Assembly: GCA_003248315.1 (NCBI GenBank)
Contig: QKWM01000004.1
Location: 1,984,001 to 2,048,000, forward strand
Source: Streptomyces sp. SW4
GTDB taxonomy: Bacteria; Actinomycetota; Actinomycetes; Streptomycetales; Streptomycetaceae
Length of the DNA stretch: 64,000 nucleotides
Reading direction: 5' to 3'
Shown: positions 1-10,963 of the stretch, one piece after another
Layout of the letters: each line of letters opens with the position of its first letter
Numbering within the stretch: the stretch's first letter is position 1
Notes under the pieces: generated by a model
What the model was told of the DNA's origin: nothing
The model's database searches: none
The model's input: the letters and a program-made list of their open reading frames with translations, nothing else
Made by a program: the position numbers and the translations under genes

Positions 1-1728
<1,728 letters not shown>

Positions 1729-1786
1729 GTTCGGGTTCTCCTCCTAGCGTCCAGCGTCCAGTACTGACTCAGTCAACGTACACAAA

Positions 1787-1807
1787 GTTGAGTCTATTCC
1801 ACTCAAG
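1787..1807. promoter_or_regulatory. HAIR operator for HspR upstream of clpB
   Basis: GTTGAGT-N7-ACTCAAG matches the actinobacterial HspR inverted repeat (CTTGAGT-N7-ACTCAAG) with one change. It sits about 60 bp upstream of the clpB start, where HspR with DnaK as co-repressor would block transcription. Confidence 0.9.
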
Positions 1808-1991
1808 GCCGAAACGGGGCCCCGGCGGGGCGAGCGGGACGGGAAGGCGGACGCGGGAGGCCGGCGAGGGTGCGGCGGCACACGCAGCCGACACCGGCCG
1901 GGACTACGGGCGGCACGGGGGCGGGGTACGGGGGTACGGCTTTCGGCCAGTACGGGTAACCGGTGGATGCCGGTAAATGTCCCCACAAACT

Positions 1992-2032
1992 GCAGCGGCG
2001 TCACCGTGTTCAGGTCACGGTGACGCCGCTGC
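1992..2032. terminator. Strong hairpin between the Rieske-like gene and clpB
   Basis: Perfect 17-bp inverted repeat (GCAGCGGCGTCACCGTG and its complement) with a 7-nt loop. It lies just downstream of the minus-strand gene ending at 2056 and upstream of the clpB promoter, so it probably stops read-through into clpB. No U-tract, as is common in Streptomyces. Nothing else is seen between 1808 and 2055. Confidence 0.7.
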
Positions 2033-2055
2033 GGGGGAAGCACCTGAGCGATCTG

Positions 2056-2409
2056 TTACGACGGGGGAATCGCGTCAGGCACTGCGGGGGTGGCTGAGAT
2101 GGTCCTCGGGGCGGGCGTGTCCGGCTGCGCGAGCCGGTGGTCCCGCTGGTCCAGGTTCACGAAGATCATTCCGTACCGGATGGCACACCGGACGGGCTGC
2201 GGAGCACCCCGGGGCCGGCGCAGGCACCGGTACGCCCGTACGTCTCCGTCCTCGTCCCGCGTGACGACGACCGGCTCACCGAACACGGTCACCATCAGCG
2301 AGTCACCGCTGTGGGGGATGGCGGTGACCAGGTCGATGAAGTGCCAGCCGGAGCGGTAGGCGGTGGCCATCTCGCGACGGAAGGAGCGGTCGTCAGGTGG
2401 AGTCGTCAT
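2056..2409 (-). CDS. Rieske-like protein lacking cluster ligands
   Basis: About 117 residues. The middle part, with SGWHFIDL, GEPVVVTRDEDG and VRAY followed by YGMIFVNLD, follows the strand pattern of the Rieske [2Fe-2S] domain of ring-hydroxylating oxygenase alpha subunits. The CxH and CxxH ligand pairs are absent, so it should not hold the usual cluster. The catalytic domain is also missing. It lies 5 bp downstream of the small secreted-peptide gene on the same strand and is probably co-transcribed. A GTG at 2424, overlapping the upstream stop, is an alternative start. The function is unknown; the fold assignment is by sequence pattern only. Confidence 0.6.
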   Translation of the reverse strand: MTTPPDDRSFRREMATAYRSGWHFIDLVTAIPHSGDSLMVTVFGEPVVVTRDEDGDVRAYRCLRRPRGAPQPVRCAIRYGMIFVNLDQRDHRLAQPDTPAPRTISATPAVPDAIPPS

Positions 2410-2414
2410 GTCGA

Positions 2415-2603
2415 TCAGTCCCACTTACTGTCCGCCGGGGCGTTGACCGCTGCGTCGCCGACCGTGGCGGCAGCCGCAACCTCGGCCCCAACAACCGCAC
2501 CGTGCACGTCGCTCTCCGCACCGGAGAGGCCAGCCAGAGCTCCGAAGGCCACAACGGCGGAAACGGCGACAACAAGCACCGAGCGAAGCATTCTCTTACG
2601 CAT
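2415..2603 (-). CDS. Small secreted peptide
   Basis: 62 residues: MRKRMLR, a hydrophobic stretch (VLVVAVSAVVAFGALAGLSG) typical of a Sec signal peptide, then about 30 Ala/Val/Asp-rich residues ending in ADSKWD. AGGAC lies about 12 nt before the ATG. It heads a two-gene unit with the Rieske-like protein and faces away from the first of three paralogous LuxR-type regulators. No Cys and no recognisable mature domain. It could be a small exported peptide or signal; the function is not known. Confidence 0.6.
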   Translation of the reverse strand: MRKRMLRSVLVVAVSAVVAFGALAGLSGAESDVHGAVVGAEVAAAATVGDAAVNAPADSKWD

Positions 2604-2735
2604 AGTCGGCTTCGTCCTCACTTGAAGGTCCCCTCGTTCCCCCGTCGGGTAAGACGATGGCTCATTCAGGCACGTCATGGCCACACAATCGGTGCATCAT
2701 GTTCCTGCACGTTCAGGACCCTGGGGGGTGGAGAT

Positions 2736-3806
2736 TTGATAGCAAATGGGACAAGTGCGACACATCCCCATGCGGTCACGGCACTCTGCGAGGACGGTAA
2801 GCGCCTCTACGCGAGTGCTCTACGAGCAGGACGCATCCTGCGGACGGATGTCGAGCCTGCTCCCTGCCTCATGGAGTTCGCCCTTCTTCACCCCGATCCT
2901 GATGACGCGAAATGGCTGCGTCCCGTGCCGCCGGCCATCGCGCTGGCCCAGCGCCTCAACCCGATCGAACGCGAGATCACCGAGCAAAGACGGCAGTCCA
3001 TCAAGCTCTCCGAGGCCTTCGAACCCTTCATGCTTCTCGGAGTCCAGGACGCCGCGCCGACACACGCCATCACCGTGCTGGAGGGGCTGGACCGCATCAA
3101 CGCGGCTCTCGACCTGGCCACGGCCCAGTGCCAGACCGAAATGCTCACCGTGCAGCCAAGCAGCAGCGCCCGTAGCGCCGAGAAACGCCTACTGGAAGCG
3201 CTGGAGCGCGACAAACCGCTCATCGAACGGGGCGTGAGCATCCGCACCCTGTACCAGCACACAGCTCGATACAACCCTGAACGGCTCGCTTACGTAGACC
3301 ATTTCGCCAACGGAAAGGTCGAGTACCGCACCATCGACGAACTCGTCGAGCGCCTCATCATCTGCGATGAGACCGTGGCCTTCATCCCCATCCGTGAGGA
3401 CCGGCAGGTCGCTCTGGAGCTGCGCCACCCAGGACTGGTGCGCTACCTCATCAAGGTGTTCGAGTTCATGTGGGGACGCGCCGTCCCACTTTCCGCCGGC
3501 GCTCCCTACGAGACCGCCCCCGACGGTATCCCCGACATCCAGCACTCCATTGCCAAGCTCCTGGTGGAAGGTCACGTCGATGAGGCGATCGCACGGCGCC
3601 TGGGCATGAACGTGCGCACCTGTCGAGCGCACATAGCCAAGCTCGCCCAGGCCCTTGGCAGCGGCAGCCGCGCGCAGCTCGGCTATCTGATCGCGCAGTC
3701 GGGAATCCTTGAGCAGGAGCGCAGAGCCCCCAGCGAGAGTGCCGGTCGTGACCGGGAAGGCGTACGGGCCGGAGGCACCCGGACCGCATCTCGGTCATGG
3801 TCCTGA
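2736..3806 (+). CDS. LuxR-type transcriptional regulator, paralogue 1
   Basis: About 356 residues. A roughly 250-residue N-terminal region of a family common in Streptomyces (phospholipase-D-like/TrmB-like sensor fold, here without obvious catalytic residues) is followed by a C-terminal GerE/LuxR helix-turn-helix. The HTH is visible as IAKLLVEGHVDEAIARRLGM and RTCRAHIAKL. The start is uncertain. I take the TTG at 2736 behind GGGGGGTGG; longer upstream reading in the same frame runs antisense into the secreted-peptide gene and looks non-coding. The 3' end overlaps the next paralogue by about 68 bp in another frame. Confidence 0.8.
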   Translation: MIANGTSATHPHAVTALCEDGKRLYASALRAGRILRTDVEPAPCLMEFALLHPDPDDAKWLRPVPPAIALAQRLNPIEREITEQRRQSIKLSEAFEPFMLLGVQDAAPTHAITVLEGLDRINAALDLATAQCQTEMLTVQPSSSARSAEKRLLEALERDKPLIERGVSIRTLYQHTARYNPERLAYVDHFANGKVEYRTIDELVERLIICDETVAFIPIREDRQVALELRHPGLVRYLIKVFEFMWGRAVPLSAGAPYETAPDGIPDIQHSIAKLLVEGHVDEAIARRLGMNVRTCRAHIAKLAQALGSGSRAQLGYLIAQSGILEQERRAPSESAGRDREGVRAGGTRTASRSWS

Positions 3807-4760
3807 GGATCTCTGCAGCCCCGGAGCGAACCTGTATGCACGAGCACTCCGCGAGGGCCGGCTGCCTGCGGACGAGACCCGCGTAGCGCCCTGCCTGGTC
3901 GAATTCGGCCTGCTGCAGCCCGCCGTTGCCGACGTGGCCTGGCTGGAACCGGTCGCGCCGGCCGTCGCTCTGCACCAGCTGCTGAGGGCCTCGGCACAAC
4001 GTGTCGCCGACGAACGGCGGCGCGAGACCCGGCTGGCCGAGACATTCGAGCCGTTCATGAAGGTCGACGGCCGTCTCTCGCCGGGTGCAGTGAGCCCGGC
4101 CATCCGGCTAATCAGCGGAATCTCGCGTATCAATCAGGCAATCAGCGAAGCCATGGCAGATGCCTCGAGCGAGGTGCTGTGCATACAGCCGAAATCGCAC
4201 TACGGACCACATCGAAGCGACGTTCCGAGGACCTGCCCTTGCGACGGGACCAGGCTTTACTGGACCGTGGTGGCCGGATCCGCACTCTCTATCAGCACAC
4301 CCACCGCCATCTGCCCTTGGTTCACGCGAGGTACGACCAGCTACGCGGTGCCGCCGAGGCTCGTTCCCTGGACGAAGTCACCGATCGCCTGATCATCATC
4401 GACCGGACGGTCGCCTTCGTGCCGGCCGGTGAGGAGGCCAAGCTCGCGCTCGAAGTCCGGCACCCTGCGCTGATCTCCTTCTTCACCAACACCTTCGAGG
4501 TTCTGTGGCGCCTGGCCACCCCCATGTATCCCGAGGCCGCGCAGCAGCCGTCGCTCGACGGGATAACGCCCCGTCAGCGCACGATCGCGGCGCTTCTGGT
4601 CGAAGGGCTCACCGATGCCGCGATCGCCGACCGCCTCGGTATGAACGTCCGTACCGCTCGGGTGCACATCGCCAAGCTTGCCGCGACGCTCGGCAGTGAG
4701 AGCCGGGCTCAGCTCGGGTATCTCATCGGGCGGTCGGGGATCCTTGACCGGGAACCCTGA
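3739..4760 (+). CDS. LuxR-type transcriptional regulator, paralogue 2 (frameshift in this sequence)
   Basis: Same architecture as the preceding gene and clearly paralogous (LVEGLTDAAIADRLGMNVRT against LVEGHVDEAIARRLGMNVRT). The reading frame changes by one base near 4190, after EVLCIQP. Restoring one base gives about 340 residues. The start is GTG 3739 or 3748; neither has a strong ribosome-binding site, so translational coupling to paralogue 1 is likely. The end overlaps the convergent third paralogue by 38 bp. Confidence 0.75.
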
Positions 4761-5766
4761 GGGACGACGCGGAGGTCGGGGTGGGGCCGTCCAGGCCGGC
4801 CTGGGCGATGCGGACGCCCAGCTGGGTGCGGCTGGCCGCGCCCAGGGTCTCCGACAGGCGGGCGATGTGCGCCCGCGCCGTCCGCACGCTGATGCCCAGG
4901 CGTTCGGCGATGACGGCGTCCTGGTGGCCCTCCGCCAGCAGCGCCGCGATGGAGCGTTCGCGGTGCGAGATGCCCTCGATGCCGGTGTCGGGCAGCGGCG
5001 CGGTCAGCGGGATCGCCAGCCGCCACAGGCGTTCGAAGACGGTGGCCAGGTACTCGACGAGGGCCGGGTGCCGCAGTTCCAGCGCCATCGTCCGGTCGGC
5101 GTTGGCGGGGATGAAGGCGACGGTCCGGTCGAAGAGGATCAGCCGGTCGATCACCTCGTCCAGCGTGCGGGCCTCGACCGCGTCGCCCATCAGCTCCAGG
5201 TAGTTGAGCAGCCCCTGCCCGTGCCGCGCCACGTGCGTGTACAGGTCCCGCATCCGCACCCCGCGCCCGCGCAGCGCGAGCGCCCGGTGCAGTCCCTCGG
5301 AGAGTTCGTGCTCGCGGCGGATCCCACCGGGCTGGACGGTGAGCACTTCTCTGGTGCACGCCTGCGTCGCCTCGTCCATCGCGGCCTGGATCCGGGCCAG
5401 TCCGTCCAGGACGCGGATCGCCGCGCCGCCCTCCGCCGCGACCTCGGCCGGCCGCAGCTGGCGGCCCAGACCGGCGTACCACTCGAAGGCGGCGACCGCC
5501 GAGCCCACCCGCCGCTGGCTGGCGCTGACCTCGTCGTAGACCCCGCGCAGCAGCCGGAGCATCACCTCCTGCGGGGAGGTGGGCACCAGCCAGTCCATGT
5601 CGTCCGGGTCGGGGTGCAGCAGGGCGAGTTCGAGCAGGCACGGCACGGGCTCGGCGTCCCGGCGCGGCACGCGGCCGCGCCGCACGGCCCGGCTGTACAC
5701 CCGGTCCCCGGCCTCGCACAGCCGGTCGGCGCCGTGTGGATGCTCGTCCGTCCCGGGCCCGGCCAT
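4723..5766 (-). CDS. LuxR-type transcriptional regulator, paralogue 3
   Basis: 347 residues, intact, starting MAGPGTDEHPHG. Same sensor-plus-HTH architecture as the two convergent paralogues (HTH: IAALLAEGHQDAVIAERLGI, then RTARAHIARL). Three copies of one regulator family within 3 kb beside a RiPP cluster suggest local duplication. Any of them could control the cluster or the secreted-peptide gene, but nothing in the sequence proves a target. Confidence 0.85.
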   Translation of the reverse strand: MAGPGTDEHPHGADRLCEAGDRVYSRAVRRGRVPRRDAEPVPCLLELALLHPDPDDMDWLVPTSPQEVMLRLLRGVYDEVSASQRRVGSAVAAFEWYAGLGRQLRPAEVAAEGGAAIRVLDGLARIQAAMDEATQACTREVLTVQPGGIRREHELSEGLHRALALRGRGVRMRDLYTHVARHGQGLLNYLELMGDAVEARTLDEVIDRLILFDRTVAFIPANADRTMALELRHPALVEYLATVFERLWRLAIPLTAPLPDTGIEGISHRERSIAALLAEGHQDAVIAERLGISVRTARAHIARLSETLGAASRTQLGVRIAQAGLDGPTPTSASSLRVPGQGSPTAR

Positions 5767-5941
5767 CGCCCACCTCACCCCGGTTTCCACCTCGTTCCGC
5801 AGCGCAACTATGCGCGGCCGGATCCGGGTCCGCAACACGGCTCCACGGAGGCCGGCGGCCGGTACGTCACGGATGGTGCCGGTAAGTCCGGGGCGCGGCG
5901 GTGTGGTTCGTACCCCGGCCGGGCCGCCGCCGCAGCGGGGC

Positions 5942-7054
5942 TCAGCCCTTCAGGCCGATCTCCGCGCACGCCGCCGCGTAGTCGCCGGCGCAGATCTCGG
6001 AGACCTTGTGGATGCCGTCCGCGACGACGGTCTCCTCGATGTTGTCCTGGGTCAGGGCGACGACGGGCACCAGCTGGGCGGGGATGCCCTTGTGGGTGGG
6101 GCTGTCGACCCTGTCGCGGGCGAGCGCGTCGAACTGGATGTCCTTGCCCTGCACGCGGGCCACCGCCAGCTCCGCGGCGTTCTCGGCCTCCTCCGGGTAG
6201 GACTTGTACACGCTCATGTACTGCTCGCCGGAGACGATCCGCCGCACGGCCGCCAGTTCCGCGTCCTGCCCGGTGATCGGCGGCAGTTCGGTGACGCCCG
6301 CCGCCTCGAGGGCCTGGATGACGCCGCCGGCCATGCCGTCGTTGGCGGCGTACACGGCGGCGATGTTGTCCTTGCCGATCCTCGCGATCGCCTTCGCCAT
6401 GTTGGCCTGGGCGTTCTCCGGCTTCCAGTCCTTGGTGTCGTAGGACGCGGCGATGGTCACCTTGCCCTGGAGCTGGGAGAGCGCGCCCGCCTTGAACTGC
6501 TTGGCGTTCGGGTCGGTGGGCGAGCCGTTCATCATGACGATCTTGTCGGAGCTGTCGAGCTTCTCGCCGAGCGCCTCCAGCAGGGAGCGGCCCTGGACCT
6601 CGCCGACCAGTTCGTTGTCGAAGGAGACGTAGGCGTCGATCGGGCCCTCGGCCAGCCGGTCGTAGGCGATGACCGGGATGCCGGCGTCCTTGGCCTTCTG
6701 CACGCTGTCCGCGACGGCGTGCGAGTCGACGGCGTCCAGCACGATCACGTCGACCTCGTCGTCGATCATCCGCTGCATCTGGTCCGCCTGCCGCTGGGCG
6801 CTGGCCTCGGCGTTGGCGTACTCGACCGTGCCCCGGTCGTTGGTGAGGTCGGCGATCTTCTCTTTGAAGATGGGGTAGTCGAACTGGTCGTAGCGCGTGT
6901 TGGCCTTCTCCGGCAGCAGCAGGCCGACGGTGATGTCGTTGCCCTTCGTCGGGCTCGCGTCGTCGCTGCTGCCGGTCGCGTCGAGCACGCCGCAGCCCGC
7001 GAGCAGGACGGACAGGGAGGCGGCGGCCACGGATATGGCGGTACGACGACGCAT
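5942..7054 (-). CDS. Sugar ABC transporter substrate-binding lipoprotein (XylF-like)
   Basis: 370 residues, intact. The signal peptide ends in the lipobox LAGC (residues 18-21). Then comes a periplasmic-binding-protein type I fold with VGLLLPEK, DQMQRMIDDEVDVIVLDAVD, VIAYDRL and NDGMAGGVIQALEAAGV, the pattern of D-xylose/ribose-binding proteins. No permease or ATPase gene is adjacent, so it either serves a transporter encoded elsewhere or acts as a sensor. The start ATG follows MRRR-type N-terminal positives. Confidence 0.9.
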   Translation of the reverse strand: MRRRTAISVAAASLSVLLAGCGVLDATGSSDDASPTKGNDITVGLLLPEKANTRYDQFDYPIFKEKIADLTNDRGTVEYANAEASAQRQADQMQRMIDDEVDVIVLDAVDSHAVADSVQKAKDAGIPVIAYDRLAEGPIDAYVSFDNELVGEVQGRSLLEALGEKLDSSDKIVMMNGSPTDPNAKQFKAGALSQLQGKVTIAASYDTKDWKPENAQANMAKAIARIGKDNIAAVYAANDGMAGGVIQALEAAGVTELPPITGQDAELAAVRRIVSGEQYMSVYKSYPEEAENAAELAVARVQGKDIQFDALARDRVDSPTHKGIPAQLVPVVALTQDNIEETVVADGIHKVSEICAGDYAAACAEIGLKG

Positions 7055-7239
7055 GCGAGGGCTCACTTCAGGTGCGTTTTCGGGACGTGGGCACAGTTGT
7101 GCGGCCCATGTGACTGAAAAGCCAACGCTTCCGCCGCCATCGGCGTCAAGGGGAACCACTTAACGAGATGGGAACAGTACGCTCCGCTGAACTCCGGGTG
7201 AATCGGCGAACGGCCCGCGGGGGAACGGCGGATGCCCTC

Positions 7240-8344
7240 TCACACTCCCGTCACAGCCGGGGCCGCCCGGCGGCAGCGGAGGGCACCGAGCGCGGCCGCG
7301 ATCTCCTCGAGGTCCGCGACGGCCGCGTGGACGCCCTCGGTGAGGAGGGTGGCGGTGGGGTTGAGGACGAGTTCGTCGACGCCCGCGTCCCGGTAGGCGG
7401 CGAGTGCGGCGGCGATCTCCTCCACGGTGCCGGTGACGACCGCGCCGGACCGCAGCAGCTCGCCGAACGGGTCGGGGCCGTCGACGTCCACGCCGGCGCG
7501 GCGGAGCATGTCCGCGTAGTGCGGGGCCCGCAGATGGGCGCCGGCGGCGGCCTCGGCCAGCCGGCGCGGGTCGCGGCCGGGGCGGCGGACGGCCACGTGC
7601 ACGGCCGTCGCCACGCGCGGGCGCCGGGCGCGGCCCGCCTCGGCGGCCCCGTCCGCCAGCCGGGGCACGAGGGTGTCGCGGAGATACGCCGGCGGCGTCA
7701 TCCAGGTGATGGCGACGTCCGCGGTGGCGCCCGCCGTGCGGGCCATGCCCGGGCGCAGCACCCCGGCGCCGACCTCCACCGGCGCGTGCGGGCCGACCGG
7801 CGGGAGCGAGCCGTGCACCCGGTGGTGGGTGCCGTCGAGCGCGACCTCCTCGCCGTCGAGCAGCGCCCGCACGGCGGTCAGGTACTCCCCACGGCCGTGC
7901 GCGGACTGCGGTACGGCTCGCGGGTCAGGCCCCGCGCGAACTCCGGGGTGCCGATGCCGTATCCGGCCACCACCGGGCGGCCGGTGAGCAGCGCGAGGGA
8001 ACGGGCCTGGAGCGCCGCCTCGTACGGGTGACGCAGGGGCAGCAGGGTGACGGCCGTGCCGGCGGGGACGGTGTGGCCCATTCCCGCCAGGTGGGCCAGG
8101 ACCTGGTGCGGTTCCGCCCGGAACGACTGGCACAGCCAGAGCCGCCGGGCACCGGTGCGGGCCACCAGCGCGGCGAACGGCGCGACGAGTTCGGGGTGGT
8201 CGGGCTGGAGCGGGTAGAGGAAGGCGGGCGCACCGCCCTCGTCGGGGCCGTGCGCGGCGAGGGGCGTCGCTCCCCGCCCGGTGGGGACCGTGGCCTCGTG
8301 CGGGGCGGGGGTGTCGCGGGTCGCTGCGGTCCGGGTGCGGTCAT
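7240..8344 (-). CDS. lxmJ: LLM-class F420-dependent reductase of the class V lanthipeptide cluster (two frameshifts)
   Basis: Luciferase-like monooxygenase-fold enzyme. Visible blocks include VVAGYGIGTPEFARGLTREP, the middle part VEVGAGVLRPGMARTAG, and a C-terminal GTVEEIAAALAAYRDAGVDE. In class V lanthipeptide clusters the F420H2-dependent enzyme LxmJ reduces a dehydroalanine to give D-Ala; I infer the same role here from family and position. Bases are missing near 8305 (in a run of C) and near 7905; restored length is about 368 residues. The ATG at 8344 overlaps the preceding M16 gene stop by 4 nt, making this the last gene of the minus-strand operon. Confidence 0.8.
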
Positions 8345-9680
8345 CGTGCGGGTCCTGTGGGTGCGGGGTCGGTGCGGTCGAGGGTGGCGACCAGGGCGCG
8401 GGAGGGGTCCAGGAAGCCGGCGGCGGCCTCGGCGATCTGCCGGTCCTCCACCTGGGCCACGGCGTCCGGGTAGTGCGTCAGCCAGTCCAGGGCAGGCCGC
8501 TCGCCGCGAACCCGGCCAGCGCGCTCGCCTCCTCCGCGCGCGTGGCCAGGGCGAAGCGGGTGAAGCCGGCCGCGTGGCGGCGGGCGCGGCGCGCCTCGTC
8601 GGGGGTGGGACCGTCGGCGGCCAGTTCGGCGAGGCAGGCGGTGACCTCGCGGGCCAGCCGGTCGCCGGTGCCGGGGGCGCCCGCGCAGTCGATCTCCAGC
8701 CAGCAGCCGGCGCGGTTCTGCCGGATGCGGGCGTCGACGGCGTAGGCCAGGCCGTGGCGTTCCCTCAGCCGCCGGGTGAGCCGGGAGGTGGCGTGGCCGC
8801 CCAGGACCAGCTGGGCGAGGTGCAGCGCGGTGTGCGCCGGTTCGGGGGCCGGGACGGCCGGACCGGCGGTCAGCAGCAGGGCCTGGCCGGCGGCCTCGTC
8901 GTGCAGGGCCAGACGCCCGGGGGCGGGGGTGCGGCGGGGAAGGGCGGCAGGTGCAGCCCGGAGGGACCGCCGGTCCAGTCCGCCAGTTCCTCGCGCAGCA
9001 GGTCCCGTACGTGCTCGGGGTCCGCCGCGGACATCACCAGCAGGACGGCTCCGTGCGGGACGACGGCCCGGCGGTGCAGGGCGAGCAGGTCGTCGGCGGT
9101 GGGGCGGGGGTGCGGGGGGTGTCGTCGGTGAGCGGGTGCGGGCCGCCGAAGGCGTGGCGCAGCTGCGCCCTGCGCAGGCGGGCCCCGGGGGCGGGCGCCG
9201 GGCGCGGGGCGCGTCCGTGCGGTGCCGGGGCGGCGGGCGGGTCGTCGTAGGCCGGGCGCAGGATCAGGTCGGCGAGAAGCCGGAGCGCCCGCGGCAGCCC
9301 GTCCGCGAGCACGCTCGCCGAGAACACCAGGTGCTCGGCGGTCACCACGGTGCTGAACTCGGCGCCGAGCCCGGCCGCCAGGTCGGCCACGGCCCGGCGG
9401 CCGCGGGTGGCCGTGGCGGTGCCGAACCCGGCGGCGAGCAGCTCCTGGGCGGCGGCGAGGGCGGGTTCGGTGCGGGCGTACGGCAGGACGAGGCGCACCT
9501 CGGCCAGCGGAGCGCCGGGCGCGGGACGACGACGGTGTCCAGACCGTTGGCCAGAACAGCGCGCAGGGCGGTGCGCGCATGCGCGGGGCGCGGGACGCGG
9601 GGTGCGGGGACGCGGGGTGCGGCGACGCGGGGCTCGGAGCCGTGGGGCCCGGGCGGGGTGCGGGGTGGTGGGGCGTTCAT
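8341..9680 (-). CDS. M16B peptidase-like partner subunit without HxxEH (four frameshifts)
   Basis: About 447 residues after four restored bases. An N-terminal Ala/Pro/Arg-rich leader is followed by LAEVRLVLPYARTEPALAAA and AGLGAEFSTVVTAEHLVFS, then two M16-type halves (TADDLLALHRRAVVPHGAVL; HATSRLTRRLRERHGLAYAV). The zinc motif HxxEH of the first half is absent, as expected for the non-catalytic subunit of an M16B heterodimer. ATGA overlaps join it to the catalytic subunit upstream and the F420 reductase downstream. Paired M16 peptidases occur in pristinin-type class V clusters, where leader removal is the likely job. Confidence 0.75.
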
Positions 9681-10963
9681 CGGGCGGTTCCCTCCAGCGT
9701 GCGGACGGCCCGGGGCGCGGCGAGCAGGGCGCGGGCGGCGGCCGTGACGTCGGCGGCGGTGACGGCGGCGAGGTGCGCCGGGACGGCGTCGGGTCCGGCG
9801 CCCTCCTGGCCCGGGAAGAGCAGGGCGGCGCGGCCGTGGGTGACGGCACGGGCGGCGAGCGAGTCGGCCTGGCGGTGGCAGGCCGCCCGCAGCACGGCGA
9901 CCGCGCGCCGCAGGTCGCCCTCCGGCGGCGGGGCGTCGGCCAGTGCGCCGAGCGCGCCCAGCCACAGGCCGACGGCCTCCTCGGTCCCGGTGCCCGGCGC
10001 CCTGCCGAGCAGCACGAGCGCCAGGTCGGGTGCGGCGGAGGCGAGCCACTGGCCCTGGTAGCCGCAGTGCACGCTCGCCGCGTCCAGCCGGCCGGTGCCC
10101 GCGAGGAGTCCGGGGAGGGTGGTGCGGCGCAGGATCTCGCACAGGACGACCTGCGCGAGGTACGGGCGCAGCCCCTGCCGCGGACCGGCCAGGGCGTGGC
10201 CGATCGCCACGCCGTCCCGGTGGTACGGAACCGAGGCCGCGGATGCGGGCACCGCCGCCCCGGACGCGGACACCGCCGCCCCGGAGGCGGCCGCCGGCGC
10301 GTCCCCGTCGGCCCCGGCCTTCCCCTCGGCATCCGCACCGGCTCCGGCACCGGCGTCGCCTCCCGCCGGGCCCACGCGGTGAACTCCCGGTCGACCAGCT
10401 CCGCCACCCGCCCCGCCGCCACGTCCCCGACGACGGACAGCACCGTCCGCCCGGGCCGGTAGTGGCGCCGGAAGAAGTCCTCCGCCTCCCCGGCGGTGGC
10501 CGCGCGCAGCTCGGCGGCCGTGCCGTAGGCGTCCCGCGCCCCGGGTACAGCGCGGCGAGCAGGGTGTCCCAGAGCCGGCTGCCCGCGTCCGCCGCGCGGA
10601 TCTCCTCGGCGACGACGGCGGTCTCGGAGCGCACGGTCGCGGCGGCGGGGCGAACCGGGTGAGCCGCCGCGCCTCCCAGGCCAGGACGTCGGGCAGCGCA
10701 TCGGCGGGCACGACGGTGTGGAACACCGTGTGGTCGCGGTGGGTCTCGGCGTTGCACATGCCGCCCGCCTCCTCGACCAGCGCCACATGGCCCGCGTCGC
10801 CGGCGCCGGCGCCGTCCTCCGCGCGCGGGAACATCAGGTGCTCCACGAGGTGGGCCATGCCGTGCCGCCCCGGCGGGTCGTCGTCGCCGCCCGCGCCCAC
10901 GGTCAGCGCGACGGCGACGAGGCCGCGCCCCGGCACCTCCTCGACGACCAGCGGGACGCTCAC
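9677..10963 (-). CDS. M16B zinc metallopeptidase, catalytic subunit (three frameshifts)
   Basis: About 429 residues after correction. The inverted zinc motif is intact at residues 38-42 (HLVEH in GMAHLVEHLMF). The downstream acidic ligand region falls in AAVVAEEIRAAD-like sequence, and the C-terminal half has CGYQGQWLASAAPDLALVLL. The family forms two-subunit peptidases that degrade or trim short peptides, so leader processing of the lanthipeptide precursor is the likely role (inference). GTG 10963 overlaps the methyltransferase stop (GTGA). Frame breaks lie near 10645, 10545 and 10335, all in G/C-rich runs. Confidence 0.8.
   Translation of the reverse strand: MSVPLVVEEVPGRGLVAVALTVGAGGDDDPPGRHGMAHLVEHLMFPRAEDGAGAGDAGHVALVEEAGGMCNAETHRDHTVFHTVVPADALPDVLAWEARRLTRFAPPPRPCAPRPPSSPRRSARRTRAAGSGTPCSPRCTRGAGRLRHGRRAARGHRRGGGGLLPAPLPARADGAVRRRGRGGGAGGGAGRPGVHRVGPAGGDAGAGAGADAEGKAGADGDAPAAASGAAVSASGAAVPASAASVPYHRDGVAIGHALAGPRQGLRPYLAQVVLCEILRRTTLPGLLAGTGRLDAASVHCGYQGQWLASAAPDLALVLLGRAPGTGTEEAVGLWLGALGALADAPPPEGDLRRAVAVLRAACHRQADSLAARAVTHGRAALLFPGQEGAGPDAVPAHLAAVTAADVTAAARALLAAPRAVRTLEGTAR

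Noticed and set aside
2415..2603. Second RiPP precursor
   Set aside because: It has a hydrophobic signal-peptide stretch and no Cys or Ser/Thr-rich core; no modifying enzyme is adjacent apart from the ligand-less Rieske-like protein.
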